Source: DASQDN01 sp035630195
Lineage (GTDB): Bacteria; Acidobacteriota; Terriglobia; Bryobacterales; Bryobacteraceae
Length of the DNA stretch: 14,040 nt
NCBI GenBank assembly: GCA_035630195.1
Contig: DASQLD010000423.1
Span: forward strand, 1 to 14,040
Reading direction: 5' to 3'
Both the position numbers and the translations under genes were made by a program. This document shows positions 8,000-14,040 of this stretch, piece after piece (positions within the stretch are counted from its first letter, which is position 1; each line of letters begins with the position of its first letter). The notes beneath the pieces are model-generated. The model did not search any database. It was given only the letters and a program-made list of their open reading frames with translations, and was not told the origin of the DNA.

Positions 8000-8203
8000 T
8001 TAACTTTGCGACATGCCTGTAAGGAGGCGAAGCACGACCAAGTCTGAAGGGTGATAGATGGAGACGGGTGTATCGACGGGCGCACTGGCATCCTTCACGA
8101 TATGGTCGCGCACAAGAGAACGAAGCTGATCGACGCTAACTCCTAGCAGGTTCGCCGCTTCGTCTTCCGAGTATTGAATCTTCTGAGCCTTTGTCATCCG
8201 CAT
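8000..8203 (-). CDS. Small helix-turn-helix (MerR/excisionase-like) protein
   Basis: A 67-residue protein. Residues 11-33 (YSEDEAANLLGVSVDQLRSL and onward) match a MerR or HTH_17-type helix-turn-helix: acidic helix 1, an AANLLGVS turn, then a recognition-type helix. YHPSDLVVLRLL near residues 50-61 fits the short wing and following helix of this fold. No effector domain follows. ATG at 8203 is chosen; an in-frame ATG two codons later is possible, with AAGG and AGAGG just upstream. A plausible own promoter with an inverted repeat in its spacer lies directly upstream, compatible with autoregulation. Its targets are unknown; the dehydrogenase 93 nt downstream on the same strand is a candidate by position only. 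Being short, it could be a chance reading frame, but the HTH pattern argues against this. Confidence 0.75.
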   Translation of the reverse strand: MRMTKAQKIQYSEDEAANLLGVSVDQLRSLVRDHIVKDASAPVDTPVSIYHPSDLVVLRLLTGMSQS

Positions 8204-8223
8204 GTACCTTGCCTCTGCTCTGC

Positions 8224-8252
8224 ATTCTACTGAGTTTCAGTCTTGCCCCCAA
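8224..8252 (-). promoter_or_regulatory. Candidate promoter of the small HTH gene
   Basis: Read on the minus strand, TTGGGG (8252-8247) is followed after exactly 17 nt by TAGAAT (8229-8224), a -10 matching five of six consensus bases. The predicted transcript would start about 14 nt before the HTH ATG. Confidence 0.42.
8229..8241. promoter_or_regulatory. Possible operator: inverted repeat inside the HTH promoter
   Basis: ACTGA-GTT-TCAGT is a perfect 5-bp inverted repeat around a 3-nt centre, lying in the -35/-10 spacer and overlapping the edge of the -10. Such placement suits repressor or MerR-type activator binding, but arms this short can occur by chance. Confidence 0.25.
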
Positions 8253-8342
8253 TCGGGCGGAGTGCTTAGTAGAAGGTGAGTATCGCCTGACGGACAAAAG
8301 TAGGGACGGTACTAGGACGAATAGCTCCCCACCTATTTGGGC

Positions 8343-9143
8343 CTATTTCGCCGGCGCAGGTTTTGGCGCTGGCGTCTCAGGCGTCACTTCGCCGCCGAAA
8401 GTAATCGTTGTGTCGGCTTTAAATCGTTTATAGTCGTCGTAGCGAACGGTCAGCTTAATGCGGACGTCGCCGGTTTCCTTAAAGTGAAGCGTGCTATTCG
8501 CGATCGTGAAGGTCGGGAACCAATACTTTCCGTCGATTTGCTCGCGATACGTCTCGAACTTCGGAAAGGCTTGGTCAGTACCCTTCTTGATGATGCCTGT
8601 CGAACGTCCGTAGCTTTTCACGATCATTAAATCTCGGTCGTCTACCCAGATCTGTCCGACAAAATACCGTTTTCCGGGCTCCATCTTCTTGGGCTTTACC
8701 GCGAACACATAGCTCGGGACCTCATCGGCATTCTGGCGACCAAGGTATCGCACGTGATATCCGTCTATATCTTCTGTTGTAAGTACAAAGGGAAGAACGT
8801 TACGTAAGTCCTGTTCATCTTCAGGAGAGAGCGAAATCCTCTGGAGGGTCGCCATTGGAGCGCGGGCCACCTTTTCCGTACGGCGGCCGTTCCGTTCGAA
8901 GATGATATCCGAGACGATTTCCCACTTGCCGCCAGGGATGCCGGTCTCGTCGAACTCCTGGATTTTGGCGGTCTGACGGTACGTATACACCTCGCGCGCC
9001 TTTGCGAACGACGATTCGTTCGCCGCAAACGTTCGAATGATCTTTTCGATTTCCTCGGGCGCAGGATCCGATTTCACCGTGTTCCCAGACGCCAAAGTGG
9101 CGGTCAGCAACAGTGATAAAGCGGTGTAGACACGTACACGCAT
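8343..9143 (-). CDS. Secreted protein with LolA/lipoprotein-sorting-like fold, function unknown
   Basis: A 266-residue protein with an N-terminal signal peptide (MRVRVYTALSLLLTATLASG, cleavage near residues 19-21) and no lipobox, so probably periplasmic. The mature part is rich in beta strands (VYTYRQTAKIQEFD, GKWEIVSDIIFERNG, YFVGQIWVDDRDLMIVKSYG, DGKYWFPTFTIANSTLHF, VRIKLTVRYDDYKRF), the pattern of outer-membrane lipoprotein-sorting (LolA/LppX-like) or related proteins; similar hypothetical proteins are common in acidobacteria. The C-terminus (TPETPAPKPAPAK) is Pro/Ala-rich and likely disordered. ATG at 9143 has AGAAGG six bases upstream. It follows the acyl-CoA dehydrogenase gene by 51 nt on the same strand and may be the last gene of that transcript. 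The fold assignment is inference from strand pattern; no catalytic residues are apparent. Confidence 0.8.
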   Translation of the reverse strand: MRVRVYTALSLLLTATLASGNTVKSDPAPEEIEKIIRTFAANESSFAKAREVYTYRQTAKIQEFDETGIPGGKWEIVSDIIFERNGRRTEKVARAPMATLQRISLSPEDEQDLRNVLPFVLTTEDIDGYHVRYLGRQNADEVPSYVFAVKPKKMEPGKRYFVGQIWVDDRDLMIVKSYGRSTGIIKKGTDQAFPKFETYREQIDGKYWFPTFTIANSTLHFKETGDVRIKLTVRYDDYKRFKADTTITFGGEVTPETPAPKPAPAK

Positions 9144-9194
9144 ACTTAGCCTTCTTTCTCTACAGACGAGTTTGCAAAGGAAGGAGTTTCAAAA

Positions 9195-10346
9195 TCAACT
9201 ATTTCCCTCCAAAAAGCGGCGGGCGATCAGAACCCGCTGCATATTGTTCGTGCCCTCATAGATGCGACCAATTTTCGCGTCGCGGTAGAGCTTCTCCACA
9301 GGATAGTCCTTCGTGAACCCGGCGCCGCCAAATATTTCGACCGCTCGTGACGCAACCCTCTCCGCCATTTCAGATGCGAAGTACTTCGCCATGGAGGCCT
9401 CTGTAACGAATGGCCGTCCGTTGTCTCGCAGATGAGCGGCGTTGTAGACCAGCAGTCGAGCCGCCTCGATGTCAACGGCCATCTCAGCAATTTGAAACTG
9501 CATTCCCTGAAACTCGGCGATCGTCTTCCCGAATTGCTTGCGTTCGCGGGCGTAGGTGACTGCATGATCGAAAGCGCCCTGGGCGAGACCGAGCATTTGC
9601 CCGCCGATGCCAATTCGTCCTTCATTCAGGGTTTCGATTGCCACCTTATACCCTTTTCCCACTTCTCCTAGAACTCTTGAAGCGGGAATGCGGCAGTCTT
9701 CGAGAATCAGCTCACAGGTCGAGGACGCGCGGATGCCAAGTTTATCTTCCTTGTGTCCAATCTCGAAGCCGGGAGTGTCACGATCGACGATAAAGCATGT
9801 AATGCCCCTATAGCCCGCGAGCGGGTCAACTGTGGCAAAAATAAGAAAAATGCCCGCCTCGGCCGCGTTCGTGATCCACAGCTTACGTCCTGTAAGCGTG
9901 AACTGTCCGTCCGCTTCTACCGCACGCGTTTGCAAAGCAAAAGCGTCGGAGCCTGAGGCCGCTTCCGAAAGCGCATACGCGCCGACGGCGTCTCTGGCGA
10001 GCCGCGGCAGGTACTCGCGCTTCTGCTCGTCGCTACCCCAGCGCATCAGGGCATTGACCACGAGCGTATTCTGAACATCCACGATCACTGAGGCCGCGGG
10101 ATCGACTGCCGCGATTTCTTCCACCGCAAGCACCGATTGAAAGAACGTTCCGCCCTGGCCACCGAATTCTTCGGGTATCTCGATGCCCATGAGCCCGAGA
10201 CTGAATAGCTTGTCCAATATGTCCTTGCGGAACTCGCTACGCGCATCCATCTCACGCACGTGTGGCAAGATCTCCGTACGGGAGAAAGCCCGGACAGAGT
10301 TCCGGAACATCAGATCTTCTTCGCTGAGTTGGGTCAGCGGCTGCAT
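9195..10346 (-). CDS. Acyl-CoA dehydrogenase
   Basis: A 383-residue FAD-dependent flavoprotein that introduces a trans-2 double bond into acyl-CoA, passing electrons to electron-transfer flavoprotein. Visible features are the N-terminal helical domain (GLMGIEIPEEFGGQGG), the FAD/substrate signature ALSEAASGSD (125-134) and KLWITNA (155-161), the middle beta domain (DKLGIRASSTCEL), RKQFGKTIAEFQGMQFQIAE, and the C-terminal IYEGTNNMQ whose Glu364 is the catalytic base, as in short-chain, short/branched-chain and medium-chain enzymes. The sequence style resembles short/branched-chain (2-methylbutyryl) dehydrogenases, but chain specificity is not settled. An in-frame ATG at 10394 would overlap the upstream gene; ATG at 10346 gives the normal length, lies 5 nt after the deoxyhypusine-synthase-like stop, and has AAGGG upstream. 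The two genes are almost certainly co-transcribed. Confidence 0.95.
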   Translation of the reverse strand: MQPLTQLSEEDLMFRNSVRAFSRTEILPHVREMDARSEFRKDILDKLFSLGLMGIEIPEEFGGQGGTFFQSVLAVEEIAAVDPAASVIVDVQNTLVVNALMRWGSDEQKREYLPRLARDAVGAYALSEAASGSDAFALQTRAVEADGQFTLTGRKLWITNAAEAGIFLIFATVDPLAGYRGITCFIVDRDTPGFEIGHKEDKLGIRASSTCELILEDCRIPASRVLGEVGKGYKVAIETLNEGRIGIGGQMLGLAQGAFDHAVTYARERKQFGKTIAEFQGMQFQIAEMAVDIEAARLLVYNAAHLRDNGRPFVTEASMAKYFASEMAERVASRAVEIFGGAGFTKDYPVEKLYRDAKIGRIYEGTNNMQRVLIARRFLEGNS

Positions 10347-10351
10347 CGACG

Positions 10352-11605
10352 TTAGCCCTTCGCTAGCGGATAGTTTATGGTATCGAGGAGCCAATCTTTG
10401 TTGTGGCGTACGTCGGTGGTGAGGCGTTCGATCAACTGATCCCGCGCTTCGAATAAACGATATCCGCTTCGTGACCGAAGATAGCCGGCCTTCTTGTCAT
10501 CGTCTTGAAGACCGCTCTCGTAACGCGCCCTATTCTCGAGCAGCGCTTTGACGACAAACGGCATCAGGCTCGAATAGTCACCTTGCATGCTTTCCGTGGT
10601 CTTCAGATACGTGTCCTTATCGACCTTTCCCCACGTCACTGCTTCTGCTGGAGGACAAGACGAAAGAGATCCGTCGGTTACCGGCGCCGTGACAATTTGA
10701 ACGTCAAACTGATAGCCGCGAACATCCGCAATCCCAAGTACTTGTCCAAGCGCTGGCTCAGGCTGGAGATTGTAGTTCTTAGGAACGCCTCCGCCAAGGA
10801 TCAATGTCGCCAAAGATTTTGCGGGGCTTTCGAACAATCCCCAGCGATGATAGGCGCATGCTTCGAACACTTCGGCGTGCATATCGAGCTCGAATGCGTG
10901 CCGCTGACCGATGCCCGCCCGCTCCATTGCCCAGAGTTTCATCGAATTCAGGAAGACACTGCCGTCTGCCGGGGCCCCGACAAATACGGGGATAGCCATC
11001 CGGTGACACGTGGACAGAAGTCCGGACGGCACGCCATTCTGCTGCTCCTGCGCGTCATAATAGCCGCCCAGAAGATAACGCATTTCCGTCCCGGTCATCT
11101 TCTTCTGAAATTCGGGGCGTGTAAGGACCGCCGAAAGGAATCGGTCCTGATCGAGAAGCACGTCCTCATCGAACGCCATGTCGGTGACTCGGATCGTTCG
11201 CTCTTCCCGGAGCGCCGCATCATCAGCGAATATCGGGACCTCATGAATCGGTCCGTGCTTGTGAGCGTCGAGGCTTCGGTGCCCATCGTGATAGCAGACT
11301 GCATCCGTCGTGCTGATGTACGCCACCCAACCGGCTTCGATCATCGGTATCAGCCAGGCCAGATGCTGACCCGAAACCGTAACAGGTCCTGCGACGGAAA
11401 CTGTCATCGGACAACCCATGCCGATCGCACGATCAAGGATGGTATAGATCCGGCGCAAATATGCGCCTCCGAAGGCCGGTAAACAGTGCAGGAAGACGTC
11501 GTGGAGAGTGGCGCAATCGTCGACACGCTTGACGTTGACTTGCCGCCGCGAAGCCGAGTGTTTTTCAGCCTCCATTTGGCAGGGAAACCGCTCATTGGTA
11601 GACAT
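10352..11605 (-). CDS. Deoxyhypusine synthase-like protein (bacterial, not eIF5A-linked)
   Basis: A 417-residue member of the deoxyhypusine synthase family, NAD- and spermidine-dependent enzymes which in eukaryotes and archaea modify eIF5A. Bacteria lack eIF5A; some bacterial relatives are thought to make homospermidine, others are uncharacterised. EAVTWGKV carries Glu321, Trp325 and the catalytic Lys327 (equivalent to human Glu323, Trp327 and Lys329). The strand LILGGGVPKNY is present, but the human active-site His288 is Asn277 here. VFVGAPADGSVF (207-218) and FDVQIVTAPVTDGS also fit the family. The start is uncertain: ATG at 11605 is used; ATG at 11575 and a TTG at 11659 that would overlap the amidase are alternatives, and none has a clear Shine-Dalgarno. 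It leads the acyl-CoA dehydrogenase gene (5 nt gap) and is divergent from the amidase. Confidence 0.86.
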   Translation of the reverse strand: MSTNERFPCQMEAEKHSASRRQVNVKRVDDCATLHDVFLHCLPAFGGAYLRRIYTILDRAIGMGCPMTVSVAGPVTVSGQHLAWLIPMIEAGWVAYISTTDAVCYHDGHRSLDAHKHGPIHEVPIFADDAALREERTIRVTDMAFDEDVLLDQDRFLSAVLTRPEFQKKMTGTEMRYLLGGYYDAQEQQNGVPSGLLSTCHRMAIPVFVGAPADGSVFLNSMKLWAMERAGIGQRHAFELDMHAEVFEACAYHRWGLFESPAKSLATLILGGGVPKNYNLQPEPALGQVLGIADVRGYQFDVQIVTAPVTDGSLSSCPPAEAVTWGKVDKDTYLKTTESMQGDYSSLMPFVVKALLENRARYESGLQDDDKKAGYLRSRSGYRLFEARDQLIERLTTDVRHNKDWLLDTINYPLAKG

Positions 11606-11609
11606 CGCT

Positions 11610-11659
11610 TTGACGGTAGCATGCCGGTAGATAATCGCTCCATGAGGACAATCCGCCAA
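11610..11659. promoter_or_regulatory. Candidate divergent promoters sharing one -10 element
   Basis: On the + strand TTGACG (11610-11615) precedes GATAAT (11630-11635) with a short 14-nt spacer. On the - strand TTGGCG (11659-11654) precedes GATTAT (11636-11631) by exactly 17 nt. Both -10 hexamers lie in the same seven bases, GATAATC. The + strand transcript would begin at about the A of the amidase ATG (11642). Confidence 0.32.
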
Positions 11660-12946
11660 GCCGGCGAAGCGTTACGTGCACGACAAGTATCGTGTGAAGA
11701 ACTGTTGAATGAAGCGATCCGAGAAGAAGAGAAGCACAGGGACTTGAACTGCTTCATCACACTGACTGCCGATAAAGCTCTAAAAGAAGCGCGTGAACTC
11801 GACATGGAACTCGCTGCAGGACGTGATCGGGGTCCGTTGCACGGAATCCCGATTGCACATAAGGACCTGTTCTATACAGCAGGCATACGCACTACGAACG
11901 GAACAAAGGTCTTTGCTGATTTCGTGCCGGACCACGACGCGCCAGTCGTTGAGAAACTCCGCGTGGCTGGAGCAGTATCCCTGGGAAAGCTAAATCAACA
12001 TGAGAACGCCTATGGCATTACTTCGACGAACCCACATTACGGGGCTGTGCGTAACCCCCACGATCGCGATCGCATTCCAGGTGGATCGAGCGGCGGGTCC
12101 GGGGCCGCGGTGGCTGCGGGAATTCTTTTCGGTGCGACAGGCAGCGACACTGGCGGATCGATTCGGATTCCGGCGTCGTTTTGTGGAGTAGTTGGCTTCA
12201 AAGCAACATACGGCCGTGTGAGTTCTCAGGGTTGCTTTCCGTTAGGAGCGACGCTCGATCACATGGGTCCATTTGCACGGTCGGTCGAGGACGTAACACT
12301 GTTGCTCAATGCGATGGCGAATGAAGCCGTGACCTTAAGACTGAATGCGGCGGTCCGAATCGGATTACCGCAGAACTATTTCTTCGATGGCGCTCAGCCT
12401 GAAGTGCGGGCCGCAGTAGAGGCGGCTGTCGGCCGCGCTGAAACCATGGGCGCACATATTGTGCCTGTGCGCGTCCCGGAGCCGGAGGAGCTTACCGCTA
12501 CGGCGCGTTCGGTTCTGTTATTCGAAGCGGCCACGACGATGCTGTCGCATTTGCATCGGAGGGACCAGTTTGGAACTGATGTTCTCACACTGCTCGAAAA
12601 TGGCGCCGCGATGCCGGCCAGCGACTACGTTGCGGCAATGGCAGAGGCCAATCGTCTGCGCATGGCTTGGGCAAAGCTGTTCGAGACAATCGATGTGCTC
12701 GCGCTGCCCACGACGCCGACTGTGGCTCCTCTGATTGGTCAGCAGAAGATCGTAGTAGATGGCGAGGAACATGACACACGTTTGTTAACCACGCGCACCT
12801 GCCGGGGAATCAACCTGCTGGGCTATCCGACGATTTCAATTCCGTGTGGTCGTTCGAAGGAAGGCTTACCGATGGGGATGCAGATCGTCGGAAGGGCGAA
12901 CGGGGATGAGGTCGTACTTGGTTTGGCGGCGGCTCTCGAAGAATGA
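11642..12946 (+). CDS. Amidase-signature family hydrolase (GatA-like amidase)
   Basis: A 434-residue amidase-signature enzyme that hydrolyses an amide bond. The Ser-cisSer-Lys triad is complete: Lys74 in GIPIAHKDLFYTAG, Ser149 in PGGSSGGSGAAVA, and the nucleophile Ser173 in GSDTGGSIRIPASFCG. GFKATYGRVS and the C-terminal YPTISIPCG and GMQIVGRANGDE segments are also typical. The upstream codons to 11486 overlap the divergent gene and are not family-like; ATG at 11642 (MRTIRQAGEALRARQVSCEE) matches the usual N-terminus, with ATG at 11621 an alternative. There is no Shine-Dalgarno, but a -10-like GATAAT lies 6 nt upstream, so translation may be leaderless. It could be GatA of the tRNA amidotransferase, but gatB and gatC are absent here and the protein is shorter than typical GatA (about 480), so a stand-alone amidase is preferred. 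Confidence 0.91.
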   Translation: MRTIRQAGEALRARQVSCEELLNEAIREEEKHRDLNCFITLTADKALKEARELDMELAAGRDRGPLHGIPIAHKDLFYTAGIRTTNGTKVFADFVPDHDAPVVEKLRVAGAVSLGKLNQHENAYGITSTNPHYGAVRNPHDRDRIPGGSSGGSGAAVAAGILFGATGSDTGGSIRIPASFCGVVGFKATYGRVSSQGCFPLGATLDHMGPFARSVEDVTLLLNAMANEAVTLRLNAAVRIGLPQNYFFDGAQPEVRAAVEAAVGRAETMGAHIVPVRVPEPEELTATARSVLLFEAATTMLSHLHRRDQFGTDVLTLLENGAAMPASDYVAAMAEANRLRMAWAKLFETIDVLALPTTPTVAPLIGQQKIVVDGEEHDTRLLTTRTCRGINLLGYPTISIPCGRSKEGLPMGMQIVGRANGDEVVLGLAAALEE

Positions 12947-12974
12947 ATCTGGCGGGAAACGAACCGCCAGATTC
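12945..12974. terminator. Strong hairpin between convergent genes, terminator-like
   Basis: GAATCTGGCGG (12945-12955) pairs perfectly over 11 bp with CCGCCAGATTC (12964-12974) around an 8-nt loop. It overlaps the amidase stop codon and lies 23 nt past the stop of the gene on the other strand. Neither side has a proper T tract, so it may be a bidirectional terminator, a 3'-end protecting hairpin, or both. Confidence 0.6.
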
Positions 12975-12997
12975 AATGGCTCCGTTTTCGCATCTCC

Positions 12998-13447
12998 TCA
13001 ACGAGGAAGTTGTTTTTGGAGTGCCGCCACCTGATCCGCAAGTTGACTGACTTGCGAGGTCAGTCCTGCCAACACATGAATCACGTGTTCCACTCTTGGA
13101 TCGGGCTCCGGGAAGACTTTCGGCCAATGATGCCGCTCGTCAATCTCCCACTTCTCGTACTTCACCTCCTTGAAATACTTAATTCCAACGGCTGGGCCAT
13201 CGGCTTCCGATTTGCTTAGACCCGTCTTTAACCAAGGATTCCAGAGTGAGGGGGGCGACGTCTCTGCCTCGGACTTGCTGATGCCGGGCTTCGCAATCGC
13301 GAAACCCAGAATGTGTACCAGATCACGCACGCGCAACTCGCTCATCGGCGTATCGGGCTTTAGCTTTACTTCCGGACGGTCCTCCTGAGAAACATACGGT
13401 TCCTTCTGTTCTTCGTAGCTCTGGGATTCTTTCTTAGAATCGGCCAT
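12998..13447 (-). CDS. Unrecognised 149-residue protein with duplicated SKSEA(E/D) motif
   Basis: I do not recognise this protein. It has no signal peptide and no membrane segment. Residues 1-34 are highly charged and look disordered. DTPMSELRVRDLVHILGFAI (32-51) looks like a short amphipathic helix. Two copies of the pattern K-x-G-(I/L)-S-K-S-E-A-(E/D) start at Lys53 and Lys74, 21 residues apart. A basic/aromatic stretch (KYFKEVKYEKWEIDERHHWPK) follows, then from about 118 a heptad-like helix (VIHVLAGLTSQVSQLADQVA) that could form a coiled coil. It is real by translation signals: AAGGAG (13458-13453) lies five bases before the ATG. It follows the ATP-grasp ligase gene by 75 nt on the same strand, so it may be a partner, a substrate or simply a neighbour. 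The 75-nt gap itself holds nothing else recognised. Confidence 0.78.
   Translation of the reverse strand: MADSKKESQSYEEQKEPYVSQEDRPEVKLKPDTPMSELRVRDLVHILGFAIAKPGISKSEAETSPPSLWNPWLKTGLSKSEADGPAVGIKYFKEVKYEKWEIDERHHWPKVFPEPDPRVEHVIHVLAGLTSQVSQLADQVAALQKQLPR
13199..13291 (-). repeat. Degenerate internal repeat in the 149-residue protein
   Basis: The two decapeptides beginning KPGISKSEAE (codons 13291-13262) and KTGLSKSEAD (codons 13228-13199) are 21 codons apart. Their DNA has diverged at many third positions while the peptide is kept, which suggests an old duplication under selection at protein level. Confidence 0.6.
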
Positions 13448-13522
13448 GATATCTCCTTTTTGATATGCGATCGGTTGTTTCGTTTGGCGCTCAGCCTTGG
13501 CGCCGGAAAAGTTCTCGTAGCT

Positions 13523-14040
13523 TCATGCGTGGGCTGCTCCTTGCCGCCATTGTTTGTCCGGCGACATACCGCCATACAGCAAGTCGGCGAGCGCCGTGCT
13601 GATCGGTTGACGGCTATTTTGTTCGTAATATAGAAAGCCAGGAGCCGGATTCACCTCGAAGCAGTAATACTCGCCATTTGGTGTTACTTTGAGGTCGATA
13701 CCGGTTAGTAATAAATCGAGCTGACGGGCAAGCCCTAGACAAGCAGCCGCAACGCTGGCCGGCAGCTCTGTGGGCTCCATATGAACCGCGTGCCCATCCT
13801 GGCTCGCATAGCGATAATCAACTGCTTCCGAGCGAATGTGTGTGGCGAACAACTGATCGCCAACCGTATGTACACGCACGTTGTCACCGGGGATGAAAGC
13901 CTGAAACTGGGCCGGACCGTGGCGCAGTAGCGACAAGCGTGCGAACTGCTCCTGTCTCACCCGCCTCACGATGGAACGCACGCCGCTCAGCGATTTGTAA
14001 ATGACCTCGCCTTCGCATTCCTGATAGAAGCGCTTCGCCT
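13523..14040 (-). CDS. ATP-grasp (RimK/MvdD-like) ligase, C-terminal part
   Basis: The 5' end lies beyond the window; about 172 C-terminal residues are visible and the frame remains open to the edge, so the GTG at 13981 is internal. ATP-grasp enzymes join a carboxylate to an amine, thiol or hydroxyl via acyl-phosphate. Seen here: EGEVIYKSLSGVRSIVRR, whose Lys is the likely ATP-binding lysine; QFQAFIPGDNVRVHTVGDQL, the central strand pair; TGIDLKVTPNGEYYCFEVNP, with the Glu and Asn of the metal-binding EVNP motif; and PGFLYYEQNSRQPI. This layout is that of RimK-like ligases, including the peptide-modifying MvdD/graspetide type, but also other amino-acid ligases. It is upstream of, and on the same strand as, the unknown 149-residue gene, 75 nt away. 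Confidence 0.9.
   Translation of the reverse strand, partial: AKRFYQECEGEVIYKSLSGVRSIVRRVRQEQFARLSLLRHGPAQFQAFIPGDNVRVHTVGDQLFATHIRSEAVDYRYASQDGHAVHMEPTELPASVAAACLGLARQLDLLLTGIDLKVTPNGEYYCFEVNPAPGFLYYEQNSRQPISTALADLLYGGMSPDKQWRQGAAHA

Noticed and set aside
8270..8342. Possible terminator of the secreted LolA-like gene (AGTA / TACT followed by TTTT on the minus strand)
   Set aside because: The stem is only 4 bp, too weak to support a terminator call.
8191..8433. An 80-codon + strand frame beginning with a signal-peptide-like sequence
   Set aside because: It starts inside the HTH gene on the other strand and runs antisense into the Pro/Ala-rich tail of the secreted protein; no ribosome binding site or family match.
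10347..10394. Longer acyl-CoA dehydrogenase start at 10394
   Set aside because: It adds 16 non-family residues overlapping the upstream gene, while the start at 10346 has AAGGG upstream and normal length.
10505..11482. A 325-codon open frame on the + strand opposite the deoxyhypusine-synthase-like gene
   Set aside because: It is fully antisense to a gene with clear family motifs and its translation is Arg/His-rich without domain or signal features, typical of a shadow frame.
11486..11641. N-terminal extension of the amidase to the ATG at 11486
   Set aside because: The extra 52 residues are not amidase-like and overlap the start of the divergent gene; the ATG at 11642 gives the usual family N-terminus.
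13449..13466. Possible riboswitch or sequestering hairpin (ATATC / GATAT) around the ribosome binding site of the 149-residue gene
   Set aside because: The 5-bp AT-rich stem leaves the Shine-Dalgarno sequence exposed in the loop; no larger aptamer-like structure is visible.

Overview
The window looks like chromosomal DNA from an acidobacterium, probably near Solibacter/Bryobacter. This is inferred from gene style only: the tail of an Oar-like TonB-dependent receptor of the kind greatly expanded in that phylum, a secreted protein of acidobacterial type, moderate GC content and dense gene packing. No rRNA, tRNA, CRISPR array, insertion sequence or phage gene was seen. No gene-free stretch exceeds about 220 bases.

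Positions 1-5000, + strand: the 3' part of the TonB-dependent receptor ends at a textbook hairpin terminator. A tight three-gene cluster follows (gaps of 16 and 3 nt): galU (UDP-glucose synthesis), an exported xylose-isomerase-like TIM-barrel protein, and a biotin-dependent acyl-CoA carboxyltransferase beta subunit. Positions 5022-6839, + strand: a secreted choice-of-anchor I type protein is split over two frames by a +1 and a compensating -1 frameshift about 250 bp apart. It ends at a bidirectional terminator.

Positions 7013-11605, - strand: reading in transcription order, a deoxyhypusine-synthase-like protein, an acyl-CoA dehydrogenase (5 nt gap), a secreted LolA-like protein (51 nt gap), a small helix-turn-helix protein with its own likely promoter, and a beta-hydroxyacid dehydrogenase. 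Acyl-CoA dehydrogenase, hydroxyacid dehydrogenase and acyl-CoA carboxyltransferase together would suit branched-chain amino acid or propionyl-CoA metabolism, but they are not one operon and the link is inference.

Positions 11610-12974: an amidase-signature enzyme is transcribed divergently from the deoxyhypusine-synthase-like gene. The short region between them appears to hold back-to-back promoters sharing one -10 sequence. The amidase ends on a perfect 11-bp hairpin.

Positions 12998-14040, - strand: the C-terminal part of an ATP-grasp ligase is followed, 75 nt downstream, by an unrecognised 149-residue protein. That protein has a strong ribosome binding site, a duplicated Ser-Lys-Ser-Glu-Ala-(Glu/Asp) motif and a heptad-like tail. 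The pair resembles the layout of a ligase and its peptide or protein substrate, and is the best candidate here for an undescribed system, though the evidence is only architectural.
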